Program-made: the position numbers and the translations under genes
The notes under the pieces: generated by a model
The model's database searches: none
What the model saw: the letters and a program-made list of their open reading frames with translations, nothing else
Told to the model about the DNA's origin: nothing
In this document: in pieces, positions 1 through 25,182 of the stretch
Position numbering within the stretch: position 1 is the first letter of the stretch
Layout: every line of letters begins with the position of its first letter
Assembly: GCA_020137815.1 (NCBI GenBank)
Contig: CM035350.1
Span: 4,100,418-4,164,417, forward strand
Source: Hormiphora californensis
Lineage: Eukaryota > Ctenophora > Tentaculata > Cydippida > Pleurobrachiidae
Reading direction: 5' to 3'
Length of the DNA stretch: 64,000 nt

Positions 1-23
1 TCCATGACATTGTATCTCTCTAG

Positions 24-1880
24 GTGTTCCCAGATAGAGATCACTTTGGACGGATATTCTTCAATCAGGCGAACATGTCTTCCAAGGGTATCGCCCAGAT
101 AGCAGTCGTTATGGGGAGCTGCACAGCGGGGGGCGCTTATGTACCTGCCATGGCAGACGAGGCCATCATTGTAAAGGAACAAGGTAGGTAGGGGGGCTTA
201 CAGCTGGTAGGTAGGGGACCAGTACAGCTGGTCCAGTACTAGTTGTGAGATAGCTCAACTACAACAAGTTCCCCCTCCCCCAGGTACAATATTCCTGGGT
301 GGACCCCCTATCTCACATACCCCCCCTCTCTCAGGTACAATATTCCTGGGTGGACCCCCTATCTCACACACCCCCTCCAGGTACAATATTCCTGGGTGGA
401 CCCCCTATCACACACACCCCCCCCCCCCTCCAGGTACAATATTCCTGGGTGGACCCCCTATCACACACCCCCCCCTCCAGGTACAATATTCCTGGGTGGA
501 CCCCCTCTCTCACCCCACTCCCTCTCTCAGGTACAATATTCCTGGGTGGACCCCCTCTGGTAAAGGCGGCTACTGGCGAGGAAGTTCCCGCCGAAGAGTT
601 GGGTGGTGGCCAGATGCACTGCTCCAAGTCTGGGGTAACTGACTACTTGGCAGTAGATGACACCCACGCCCTTCACACTGCACGGAACATAGTCAACCAG
701 CTCCACCTACCGGAGCCCCATACCCTGAACATGCAGGAGACAGAGGCACCTCTGTATGATACCACGGAGCTAGGTGGTATTGTGGGCACAGACCTGACAC
801 GACCATTCGATATGCGAGAGGTACATATTAACAGATATATCATGTTGGGGGAGAGAACTGTAATAAGTAAGGCAGAAAGCTGCCAGAGGGATGGGGGTCG
901 ACGGGTTTTTTGGGGATAATAGTCAACAATACTTAACAATCTAGATTCCATTACCCCCCCCCCCCTCCAGGTGATAGCTCGTATTGTTGATGGATCCCGG
1001 TTCTCTGAGTTTAAAGAACGCTACGGTCCCACCCTGGTTACCGGGTTTTCCCATATCCACGGGATGCCAGTGGGGATAGTCGCTAACAATGGTATCTTGT
1101 ATAGCGAGAGCGCCCTCAAGGGATCCCACTTTATCCAATTGTGCTGTCAGAGAAAGATACCACTTCTGTTCTTCCAGAATATTACCGGTTTCATGGTCGG
1201 AAAGGTAGGAGGTCATTCTTGATTCATTAGCATTATATCGGGTTATTACGTAATCACAAGTCGTGGTTTAGTTTTGAAATTCCCGGCAATAGTTTCTACT
1301 AACCCCCCGTCTATCAGGAGTACGAGGCGGGCGGCATTGCCAAGAACGGTGCCAAACTTGTGACGGCTGTTGCGTGTGCCAAAGTCCCCAAGATAACTGT
1401 CATAATGGGTGGCAGTTTTGGGGCGGGAAACTATGGGCATGTGTGGACGTGCTTATAGCCCCCGATTCCTCTACATGTGGCCCAACGCGAGGATTAGTGT
1501 GATGGGAGGAAAACAAGCTGCCAGTGTCCTCTGTCAGATCAGCCGGGACAAGTTCGAGAGAGCAGGTGAGCTGATGATCTGCGTATTATAATAATAAATA
1601 ATCATCCTGTATTTTTCTTATCCACTTCACACTATTTCACTTTTCGTTAATTTCTTTCCGCCCTCCAGGAATGAAATGGTCGGATGAGATGGAGGAGCAG
1701 ATTAGAAAACCAGTGGAGGCAGGTTTTGAAAAGGAGGGACACCCTTACTACGCATCTGCTAGACTCTGGGATGATGGAATTATCGATCCGGCCGATACAC
1801 GAAATGTTCTTGGATTGAGTCTCTCCGCTACCCTAAATGCACCAATTCCTGAGACACCGTTTGGAGTTTTCCGAATGTGA
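24..1880 (+). CDS. MCCC2: Methylcrotonyl-CoA carboxylase beta subunit, 3' exons (partial)
   Basis: Carboxyltransferase subunit of mitochondrial 3-methylcrotonyl-CoA carboxylase (leucine breakdown); its partner is the biotin-bearing alpha subunit. Exons: 24-183, 531-820, 971-1204, 1318-1565 and 1669-1880. The 5' part lies left of the window. The exons read through family landmarks: [14 protein letters not shown] (acyl-CoA oxyanion-hole region), [43 protein letters not shown], and the terminal [11 protein letters not shown] and FGVFRM, followed by TGA. The second exon is preceded by five extra copies of its acceptor plus its first 26 bases. Exon 1318-1565 carries one extra base (GGG for GG near 1437), which breaks NYGM|CGRAY; flanking phases show the exon is one nucleotide too long. 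I take this as a consensus error rather than a pseudogene, since all else is conserved. Family assignment is very secure. Confidence 0.95.
281..556 (+). repeat. Six-copy tandem repeat of a 3' splice site plus exon start
   Basis: Each unit is a pyrimidine tract, CAG, then the first 26 bases of the following MCCC2 exon. CAGs lie at 281, 332, 378, 431, 478 and 528, with unit lengths 51, 46, 53, 47 and 50 bp. Only the last copy (exon from 531) continues into conserved coding sequence. The exonic 26 bases are identical in all copies, while the pyrimidine/CA spacer varies. Confidence 0.95.
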
Positions 1881-3205
1881 GAAAGGGATTTTTTTCTTTT
1901 TTTATCTTCAATTTTATAAGCCTTTACTGGTGAGAAAGGGAGAGATGCTGTCAGGTGGTCGAATTGGATGAGAATTTTGTAGGTGATTGTCGAATGATTT
2001 TTTCCTATTTATTCTTTGGTTTGGTTCGATCACGGAATTTTTTCATTCCCTTCCTTTTTGGTATCTCTGATTTAACGCAATCCTCCTACACCATCAAAAA
2101 AAAAAAGACACTCAGAAGCAGTCCTATTAACATTATCTCACGGGCATATCCCTCCCCTCTTCTCTCTCTCTTCTCATCTCTATCCCCATCATGCACTCTC
2201 TTCCTCCTCTCCCTCTCCTCCCTCCCTGACTCTCTTCTCCCTCTCTCCATCCTCTCCCCTTTTCGTTCCCCTCTCCTTCTCCTGGCTCCCTCTTCCCTTT
2301 CCCCCCCTCACTTCCAAACCTCCCCCCTCTCCTTCCCCTCCTCGCCCTCGCTCTCTCCTCTCTCTACTCTTCCTCTCCTCTCCTCCTTCTCATCAGAAAC
2401 CACGATGTCAATCCACCATAATTAACACCAAACAAGCGGAAAAATTCATCGGGGCCCTTTCTCTTGGTCCACTCATTCTCTTGGGAAGTCCCAAAGGCGC
2501 GATCAAATGGGAAACCCCCCAAAAACCCCCGGGGGCCTAGGTCTTTAAAAAGGGGGGGGCCGGGGGGAAATTTTTGGGGGAGGGGGCCCCCCCCGGGGGG
2601 GGCTCCCTTTGGGGAAAAAAAATTTTTTTGGGGGGGGGGGGAAAAAAAGTGCCTGCCCTTGGGCCCGGACAAGTCCCCTTTTACTATTTTTTTCCCCCTT
2701 TTTTTTATTTCCCGTTTTTTTTAAAAAAAAAAACCTTTTTTCCCCCCCCCCTTTGGGGTTTTTAAAAAAAAAAAATTGGGGGCTTTTAAAAAACACCTTA
2801 TCCGCTATTTTCGGGTTTAGGTTATCGTGCCGATCACGAATTTTTTGGTTAGCTTCCGCACCTAATACCTTCCTGAAACGTTTGGTTCCGTTGGAAAAGG
2901 GGTTTTTTTTGTTACGGCCCTTTTTTTGGGCCTTTTTCCCCTTTAACCAAAGAGAAGAAAAGGTCATTTTTCCCGAAATTCCATTGTAGGTGTGTTAACA
3001 CAGGAATGACCTTCTTTTTTCCCCTTTCCCAACTCCTTTTTATGCCCTAATGACCCCCCCTCCCTCAACGACCCCCTAACCCATCTCCCAACCAACCCCC
3101 TGAAGCACCAAGGGAATCCCCTCACGGTCAAATGTCACCTTTCTCTCTCTCACCTCTTTCACCCAAGACATCACTCAGAAGAAATCTAAAAACCCCGAGC
3201 TCGAG
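1881..3205. other. Pyrimidine-rich spacer and homopolymer-expanded zone, no gene seen
   Basis: After the MCCC2 stop, roughly 2150-2390 is almost pure C/T. From about 2400 to 3000 the sequence becomes runs of 5-12 identical bases of all four types. Open frames here are low-complexity G/K/F/P strings with no domain. The expansion looks like a base-calling or consensus artefact. Confidence 0.7.
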
Positions 3206-16637
<13,432 letters not shown>

Positions 16638-18123
16638 ATCCTGGACCGTTTTGTCACAGTAGGCTCAGATGGGGTCAACGTTGCCGGACAATCTTTAAAT
16701 CATAATGATGTACCGTAAGACTCTGTACCACTATATTTGTAGAGTGTCACAGTGGTAGCACAAACTAAATACTTCCACTTGAAGTTCCAGTTCTGTGTGT
16801 CCTCTTTCCGAGTTTTACAACCCCCCCCTTTCAGTTTCAACTTCCTGTACCCGAATTCTATTAGTGTCACCCGCCTGCGTTCAGTAACACTTCACGGCTC
16901 AGAGTTTTGTTTATTTTGTGTCCACAAGAGAATTACACGGTCGCTTGTAGTGGGAAAACGGTATTGGAAAACGAAGATACAGTAAGACGACGCGCAACCG
17001 TGACCAATCAGGGCGCTAGTACGTGCTGACACATGAACTTTTTGCCGCGCGTTATGCACCGTGCGCGTCTCCTTACTGTATTTTGCGTTACCGTATTTTG
17101 ACTGCAAGCAGCACTGTAATTTTGTACCTTCACTTTGAGAATATATGAGAAACAGTGTTTTTACACAAATGTAAATAGTGTTTGAAGATGTATTATATGT
17201 AACTTATGTTCAGTTTAAATTATCAATTATGTAAAGTTTCTGTTTTATTTCTTGTGCAAACGTGATAGTTGAGCTGAGTCAGGAGTGTGCATTGTGCAAT
17301 GTGCAATGTGCATGGCCTAACTGCAATGATTATTGATTATTGATTATTGATTGCGAAACTATAATTTCAAGCTCAGAGTTACAGCTTCACGCCCTACTGT
17401 GGAAGTTCTAGTACCTATGACCAAGGGTGAAGTTTACTGTTTAATATTCCCGCCGTAGAGGAGTACCTGGCAGTAGTACATTGGCAGGACCGGCTTTGAT
17501 TTGTGATTACGACGGAAGGCGCGAGAACAATGCAAGTTTTGTGCCGTAAGGATCCGCGCGGCTTTGAACAAGTGCAAGTGGCCGCGCGAAAAAAACTAAA
17601 ATTACGTTTTAAATTTTCGCACGCGCATTTTAACTTTTTGTTTTTTTACAATTTTTTTTAAAAATAAAAGCGCTGCCTTAGCCTGCGGGATTTATGTTGT
17701 ATTCTTATCCCGCGGGTCAGTAGCATTTGCCAACTCTGAAAACAACAAAACTCGGTTTAGCCTACCCAGAACAACACTGTGAGAGAAAGAGCGAGAGAGA
17801 CTCTGAGAGAGAAAGCTGAGAGAGGGAGAGTGAATGGTTGAAATTTGAATTAAAATGGAATGGTGTGGGCAAATATCAATTTACAGCCTCCCTTGCACCT
17901 CCGGAGATCACCTGAAGAGGTCCCTGGGAGATCTCCCAGCTAGGGGATAACAATAGAAAAACCACCAAAGACGAAATATACTGCCAACGTGCCCAACCTG
18001 TTTTCTACAATTCAGCGTCATGCTTAAAGCATGCTATAAAGACGTTATTCTCCTTATATAGCGAGATTCTATGATTACCTGATTACCAAGGGACTCCTAT
18101 AGCGGGTTGGCCTAAGGACTGAT
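16638..18123. other. AT-rich spacer with small inverted motifs
   Basis: No gene seen. Contains short direct repeats (TGCAATGTGCA near 17295; GATTATTGATTATT near 17330) and a purine-rich patch near 17785-17830. Confidence 0.5.
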
Positions 18124-18360
18124 GACCGAGCGAGACCTGTTATCGTCACCCTTGAAAGAAGGGAATCCTTGCTGCAGCTTCTTCGGAAAGCAAAGCAGCT
18201 GCAGAGTTCAGAGAAGTTTTCATCCGTTTTTCTCTCTCCCGACCTATCACCAGACGAACAGCGGGAGCGGAAATCTCTTGTTGATACTCTGAAAGAACTA
18301 AAACGAGATAATCCGAATGGACGTTATTGGATTAGTAAGGGGGTCATTAAATGTGGCTAA
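18124..18360 (+). pseudogene. Non-LTR retrotransposon ORF1 C-terminal remnant
   Basis: The open frame reads RARPVIVTLERRESLLQLL, then a Lys/Gln-rich helix, FLSPDLSPDEQRERKSLV and RYWISKGVIK before a stop. This pattern (R-x-R-P-V-I-V, A-K-x-L, PDLT-x-xxR-x-x-R-K) is that of the C-terminal domain of L1-like ORF1 RNA-binding proteins common in marine invertebrate genomes. No reverse transcriptase follows; (TAA)n is present near 18465. A dead fragment. Confidence 0.6.
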
Positions 18361-19843
18361 GTGAACTCTAACCATTGAATTTTAAATCGAAAGGACTATC
18401 CAAATTGCCCACAAAAAGGGGCGTATATGTTGAGTTAATGCAATGTATACATTTTTAGATTTAATAATAATAATAAATATATACGATAGATTGGATATAT
18501 GTATATATCTTATTTTTTAGTGTGTATGTGTGTGAAACACGAGTTGACGAGTGAACTCGCCCAGTAATTGCTTTTCGGAGTGTTCGGCTTGTCCTATGAT
18601 TTTGATATTAATAAATAATTTTTACTGATTAAATATTCTCGAAAAATAATAATGCAAACTATCTTGTTAGATATTTCGGACACCGATTTACCGGGATGGT
18701 TGGGAGAAAGGGTTTTGCCTGGTAAATTGGGGTGTAGTGCCCGATATATTGGTGTCAAATACAAGTCTAAAATATAGGTACCATCGATACCCAGATTTTG
18801 ATTTTTGGCAAATGGGCATACGTATGCATACATTTAGGTTGCTAGATTCTGAGCTCAACCGTCAATATTTCAACTTCCTTATTTATCATCATAAGTGCAT
18901 TCATCAGTTGTTCACATGCTTTCATTCATGCACACTGTATGTAACAGCTAACCGATATATGCGAATTAGCACATGCCAACTCACGGAGTAACGAGTTTAA
19001 TTATTGCCGGTTTGCCATCATCCTCTCTCTCTAAGTGTCCTGTATACATTGCCTGGTGGAGATTTCTGTACATGTACATGTGTGTGTGCCGATCGATTAC
19101 AGTAGACTTGAACATGCAACTACACGACGTGCACAGGGGATACAGACCCCTACACAAATTAGTTTGAGGAGTGAACAGTGAGAAGAGAGAGATGGAGATG
19201 AGAAAGGGAAAAAAGGAAAACAGAGAACTGAGAAGAGATGTATAGTTATGTAGGTTGTTGATAGAGGTGCACAAAGCCGTTAGATTTGAGTTTGAGGGAG
19301 AAAATATGGGAAATCGACGAAATTGCAATACAAACATTTCGACAGAGAGAACGGGAAAGAAATAGGTTGTACATGCGGGGGATTGGAATTATTGTGGAAT
19401 TATTGTGGAATTATTGGGGAATTGTTGATACAAATTTACAGACAATAGACATCCGGGACATTGATTTACTGTTTACACTGACACAGTACAATTGATTTGT
19501 ACCAAGTGTAAACACTCTCAGACAATTACACATGCAGCATAGTTAACTGTTTTATAATATGTCAGGATAATAATACAGCATGTTACATTGTTACACCTGA
19601 CTAGCTCACAGCATCAACAGGGTGTCACTATATCTGTACCTTCTCGCACAAGTAACACTAAATTAAATGCCAGATTTCCATTTTTATTCTTGAGTTGGAT
19701 TAAAAATGTTTTAGACCCACAAGGACATTGTCGATGGTTCCTTGTGTGCCGTATATTTCTATTAATTGCCGCTGTTCCCTTCTCTCCATGCTTCGTATTT
19801 TTCACACACAAACAAGCCAATACTAGTGCTCTGTAATTATATA

Positions 19844-20372
19844 CCTTATTACCGCTATATAACGGAACCTCCTATTAGCGTACCTTTAATTAGCATACCT
19901 TTAATTAACGAAAATCGGTTTGGGTTAGCAAATTTTGACAAAAAGCACAAATACTGGGTTAAAATGGGGTTAAAATGGTAATTATGTTCCTATTGAGATA
20001 TCAAGAATAATATTCTTTGCAATTGAGCACGGTTGTGAATTTGAGGCAGTTGTTCAAGACCCTTATGCATTTCAGTTACCATTGGTTCAGGGAGGGTTGG
20101 AAATTAAGGTCACTTTTACTGTAAATGGACAGAACATGGGCTTGCCTCATTACAAACTATAATTACTGAAAAGTATTGTTTTAAGACCCGTATGGACTAT
20201 GGTCGACATTATATTCAATGACTTGGTTTTATTTTTTTTGCTACTCTAAAAAAAGCAATTTTTAATTAAAGGAACATTAATTTAGCGGAACCCTAAATTA
20301 ACGATACCTAAAATTAACGAAATTTTTACTGATTTCGTTAATTAAAGGTTCCGTTATATATCGGTAATAAGG
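19844..20372. mobile_element. Mariner-type MITE, 529 bp
   Basis: Terminal inverted repeats start CCTTATTACCG and match for about 27 bp with one mismatch (GCTATA against GATATA), then share AACGGAACCT. Both ends are flanked by TA, the mariner/Tc1 target duplication. The inner ends carry further inverted AATTAACGAAA motifs. No transposase frame. Confidence 0.85.
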
Positions 20373-21103
20373 TATTCCTGAATGGTATGTTTCCGTTTCT
20401 TGGTGTGTAACCAGAGAACCCCTTCTCCTGTCGCCCACCCCCTCTGGCCCCCTTCTCCTGTCGCCCACCCTTCTGGTCCCCTCTCCGAGAGTTCCGTAAT
20501 TTCTGCAAGTTTTTATCTACTGCAATATATTTATTTATGTTTAGTGTGGGAGACATATATAACAGTTTAGTGTTGTTTAGCTGTGTGTTTAGTTAGACGT
20601 AAAGTTGTGCTGTTGCACCTCCCCCGCGCCCCCCCGCCCCCCCCCCCCTATTATTTTAATTAAAAAAAATAATAGTATGAACAATACAAACGTAAAGCTA
20701 TTGTCCACATGTTTAAATGAACGAGAGAAAGAGAGAGATAGAGATATATAAAAAAAGAGAGAGAAAGAGAGAGAGAGAGTTAATTTTTTATCTCATTATT
20801 ATTATTATACGTGTAATTACAGTATGTACATACATATTAACAGTACATATTATAGATCACGAAGAGAAGAGATGGAGAGAAAGATAGAGAAAAGAAGAGA
20901 AAAGGATTTAAACACTTTTCAGTGTTCACACCTCTCTCTTGTGTGTATAATAAATCCAAGTGAATTACAGTAAATTATTTTAATCTCATCGCCTCTCCTC
21001 TCATCCTGGCATTTATCCAGCTGTACTGCAATTCTCACAGAGAGAGAGGTAAAGACAGGGAGAGATAGTACCTTGATTCGTAGATGATTTGGTCGAAAGG
21101 ACG

Positions 21104-21472
21104 TCAAGCTAGTTTTGACAGAAATCTGTCAAGTCCGGCTTTTGTCAATTCCAGCGTGGTTTGCTCCTTTACGGTCCGGTCGGTGGTGCAACTGCTGCCA
21201 GCTGAGGAAAAGGAATTGTGTACCAACGTCTTAACATATTTGGGCGCTAAGAGAAAGAGAGGTAGAGTGGGAGAGACCTTCATATTCAGCAAGTTAAATA
21301 TTTTTTGTATTAGTGCACAAAATGGTTGTCGATGGTTAAGCAATGGTCCCCCAGACAGATGATAGTTTTGCAGGCCTTATTATCTGCTATGGTATTCGCT
21401 GATAGTCCCTTATCTAGCATGTCTCGAGCCCGTTCCAACTTTTCCAACACGCGACACAAATATATCAGCTTG
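21104..21472 (-). other. Possible exon(s) of an unrecognised minus-strand gene
   Basis: Two minus-strand stretches look coding. About 21472-21330 reads VLEKLERARDMLDKGLSANT onward. About 21249-21104, after an acceptor-like CTCTTTCTCTTAG, contains LELTKAGLDRFLSKLA before a stop. I could not find a donor and acceptor pair joining them in frame, and I recognise no family. Chance open frames remain possible. Confidence 0.25.
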
Positions 21473-21899
21473 ATTGTTCACTGTTATAATCATAATGGTG
21501 AAACAACTAACAGTTCTACGTAGAAAAATGAAAATAATACTTCCCTGGGGCCTGGTGTGTCGGTTAACGCAGATATATATGAAATGTGAGGGCGTTGGCT
21601 AGAATACCTGGGGTATAGAGTTTCTTAGAAACGATGTGTTTTATCGACCTGTCATTCACCAAATGTAGTACAGGTACCTAAAAGCATTCTAAACTATTGA
21701 GCCAGTATTTATGAACTAATCTCTCTGCATACCTCCTAGAAAGCTAACCCACTATGATCAGTGATCACTGAATACAGGGATCCCACAAACCCAGGAAGTA
21801 ATATGAAATCCTTGTTTCCCAACTAAAATCCCTAAACCCAGCTGATATATATATAAGTTGTTCCTAACCCCCGCCTGTTTCCCAGTAGTAGTTTTCAAG

Positions 21900-23048
21900 A
21901 TGGGAATCCTAGAAAAGATAGCAGAGATTGAGGCTGAGATGGCCCGGACTCAGAAGAACAAGGCCACGGAGTATCATCTGGGAACACTGAAGGCCAAACT
22001 AGCCAAATACCGAGCACAACTCCTTGAGCCCACCGGAAAGGGTGCCAAGGGGGAGGGCTTTGATGTGATGAAATCTGGGGACGCCAGGGTGGCTCTAATT
22101 GGATTCCCTTCCGTTGGAAAATCCACCCTTCTCTCGACCATTACCAAAACAGAGAGTGAGTGTGCGAGTTACGAATTCACCACGCTCACTTGTATCCCGG
22201 GGGTGATTGAGCACAATGGATCCCGAATACAGCTGCTGGATCTCCCCGGGATTATTGAGGGGGCTGCACAGGGTAAAGGAAGGGGACGGCAGGTTATTGC
22301 TGTGGCCCGGACCGCTGATTTGGTTCTTATGATGCTGGACGCCACAAAGGGAGACAAACAACGCGAGTTGCTGACCTACGAGCTGGAGAGTGTTGGAATT
22401 AGGCTCAACAAGCGGAGACCTAACGTCTACTTCAAAAAGAAAACAACCGGGGGAGTTAAGTTTACCACTACGGTCCCACTGACCAAGATAAACGAGAGGA
22501 CGGTTAATTGTGTCCTCCACGAGTACAAGTTGTTTAATTGTGAGCTGCTTATCAGGGAGGACATTACCCTGGATGAATTGGTTGATGTTATTGATGGTAG
22601 CAGGGTCTATCTAAACTGCCTCTACTGCTACAACAAGATTGATATCGTCTCACTGGAGGAGGTCGACAGGATAGCCCGGGAACCCCATCAAGTTGTGATC
22701 AGTTGCAACGCTGAACTAAACCTCGACTATCTCATTGAGATGATTTGGGAATATTTGGAACTCATCCAGGTTTACACCAAGAAACGAGGATTTGCACCTG
22801 ATTTCTCGGAGGGTATTGTGATGAGGAAGAATGCGACGGTGGAGGATGTTTGTCACAAGATTCACCGGACCATGGCAGACAGTTTTAAGTATGGAATGGT
22901 ATGGGGTACGAGTGTAAAGTTCAGCCCCCAGAGAGTTGGGGCATCACATAAGATGCATCACGATGATGTTCTTCAAATTGTGAAAAAAGTTTTACAAATT
23001 TTTTTTAATAGTAAATTTGTTAATTTATTTGTTAAAATTTGCATGTGA
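21900..23048 (+). CDS. DRG2: Developmentally regulated GTP-binding protein 2
   Basis: Intronless, about 382 aa. Start chosen at the ATG at 21900, giving MGILEKIAEIEAEMARTQKN as in DRG2; the 14 upstream in-frame codons are probably untranslated. Seen: N-terminal helix-turn-helix; G1 GFPSVGKS (68-75); the SYEFTTLTCIPG switch region; G3 DLPG (114-117) in LLDLPGIIEGAAQGKGRGRQ; G4 NKID; and a TGS domain ending VLQIVKK. DRG2 is a cytoplasmic ribosome-associated GTPase stabilised by DFRP2/RWDD1. The family normally stops right after IVKK, but here the frame runs on about 16 residues of F/N/V-rich sequence into the homopolymer-expanded zone. This tail is probably an artefact of a lost stop. Confidence 0.96.
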   Translation: MGILEKIAEIEAEMARTQKNKATEYHLGTLKAKLAKYRAQLLEPTGKGAKGEGFDVMKSGDARVALIGFPSVGKSTLLSTITKTESECASYEFTTLTCIPGVIEHNGSRIQLLDLPGIIEGAAQGKGRGRQVIAVARTADLVLMMLDATKGDKQRELLTYELESVGIRLNKRRPNVYFKKKTTGGVKFTTTVPLTKINERTVNCVLHEYKLFNCELLIREDITLDELVDVIDGSRVYLNCLYCYNKIDIVSLEEVDRIAREPHQVVISCNAELNLDYLIEMIWEYLELIQVYTKKRGFAPDFSEGIVMRKNATVEDVCHKIHRTMADSFKYGMVWGTSVKFSPQRVGASHKMHHDDVLQIVKKVLQIFFNSKFVNLFVKICM

Positions 23049-24560
23049 ACAATTAACTTTGAGCAAAGGGTCTTTTAATTTTAATTAAGGTATCCCTCCG
23101 CAATGTTGAACCCCTCCCCAATTCCCTATTAGCTTGGACTGGCGAACGAGTAATGGTGGTGGGGAAATCCCCCAAAAGCAACCCCAAGATGGATAAGGAT
23201 CCCCCCCCCCCTTTCCTTTCTCTTGTGTAATAGATTGGGCCTAGGGGGGGTTCAAGTCTGCTGCAAGCTCATAGCCAGCCCTGGGGACGGCGGGGGAACC
23301 CTTTATGGAAGTGTGTGGTTGCCCCAAAGGTGGGCCCCTTCGCGCTTCTTCTCATTGGTCCCTCGGGAAAACATCCGTTGCAAGAGTGGCTTTTTTACCC
23401 CCCCCATGCAAAGTGCTTCCTTTCCCCTGTCTTATCACCCCAAACCCCCTCTCTTCCACCCCTTTAATTTTTATCTTTTAAATTTTTTCTTGCCGATACC
23501 TTATTAGCGGAGGTTAACCATTTTTCCCCTTCGGAATGAGCCCTCCCCTTCCTTTCCGCCCAATCCCTGCCAACCTTACGTTTTTTTTAAAATCCCACGG
23601 CGTAATACCCCGTAATGCCGATATTAACTTAAATTCTTTCCATAATCCGTTCTTTTTTTCCCCCTTAATATTATTCGTTTTATCCATTCCACTGGAAATG
23701 GTAATATTCCAGTTGTTTCTTAGGAAAATTTCCATCTCGATGTCCAAAATTTCCCGTTTTTTTAGGGTTAAAACTCGGTGTGTTCCATTTCTGTGAGGAC
23801 CAGTTGCTTGTGTATTTGATTCCCCCTTGTTTTTAACCCACCCTATCGAGTATTTCTGGCCCTCTTCTTCTCGACCCCCCATGGATTTCACAATCTCCCA
23901 TTTCTACCCTTTTCTCCTCTCCTCTCTCTCCTCTCTCTTCCGCTCTCCCCTCTTTTCCCTTCTCTCTCTCCCCCATCTCCTCTCTCTCCTCTCTCCCCCT
24001 CTTTTCCTTCCCTCTTTTTCTTTCCCTTTTTTTCCCCCCCTTTTTTTTTCCCCCTTTCTTTTTTTTCCCCCTTTTTTTTTTTTTTTTAAAAAATTTTTTC
24101 CCCCCCCCTTTTTTCCCTTTTTTTTTTTTTTTTCCCCCCTTTTTAGTCTTTTGGCCGGGTTTTTCCTTTTTTGGGGGGTTTTTTTGGGGGTTTTAATTTT
24201 CGGGCCGGGGTGATTTTTTCCTTTTAAAATCTCCCCCCCCTTTTTGGGGTTTTATTTTGCCAGTTTTGGGGGGGCCCTTTTTTTCCCGTTTTTTCTCCTC
24301 TTCTTTTTTTCCCCCCCCCTTATCCCCCTTGGGGTTTCCCCCCTTTTGGGGGCTCCCTTTTTCTTTTTTTCGCGGGGCCGGGGTTTTTCCCCCTTCTTCG
24401 TTTTTTTGGGTTTTTTTTTCTTTTGGTTTGGGGGGGGCCTTCTCTTCCTTTTCCCCCTTTTCTAGCAAAATTCCAAGCTTTGTAGGGTTCCCCGATTTGC
24501 TTTTGGGTTTTCCCGTTGCAATATTCCGGTGGGTTTCGTCATAAGCAGGACGAAAAAATG
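23049..24560. other. Homopolymer-expanded, C/T-rich zone
   Basis: The largest of three zones with runs of T, C, G and A up to about 14 bases, embedded in CT-rich sequence. Frames are F/P/L or K/G strings. No gene is supported. Confidence 0.7.
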
Positions 24561-25125
24561 GGCATCTTTTTTATTATGCTACGTACCTTTTCCCTGCAGG
24601 AGAGAAAGGAGGAGAGAGAGACTCGTTAGTTAGTAACCATCTCTCTCTCTTACTCACTTTGCCTCACCTTTCCCTTGTTCTCACATACTCAACTCCATTA
24701 CTTATTTTGCTTCTCTCTCTCACTATAATTTTTTGTACTTATTTTTTTTTTTTCTCTCCTCTCTCCCCTTTTCTTCCCCTCTCTTCTCTTTTCGTCTCTC
24801 CCCTCTTTCCCTTTCCCCCTCCCCCCCCCCTTTCTCTCTCTCCTCTCTTCTCTCTCTTTCCCCCCCGCCGCCACTCCCGCGGGGGCCCTGCTTTTCCTTT
24901 ATAACTCAGCGGCTTTTTGAGTGTGAAAATTAATTATTGCAGCGAAAGATTTTTTTCAGCTGCCCATCAAAGAAGCGGAGGTAAAGTGAGAAAGTGAGTA
25001 GGAGAGGGGATGGGGATGGCGGAGTAGCTTGGTGGCTGTACAACCGCAACCCACTTCGCACTTCTGTTCTTGATTCTTAGGTCACTCTAGCTCTCTCTCT
25101 CCACCTTTCTCTCTCTCTCTCTCTC

Positions 25126-25182
<57 letters not shown>

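Noticed and set aside
299-919. 206-aa open frame over the MCCC2 repeat and exon
   Set aside because: It is read-through of the tandem acceptor array into exon 531-820 and past its donor at 821, not a separate protein.
2364-2989. Overlapping Gly/Lys/Phe-rich frames
   Set aside because: Translation of homopolymer runs; no codon structure or domain.
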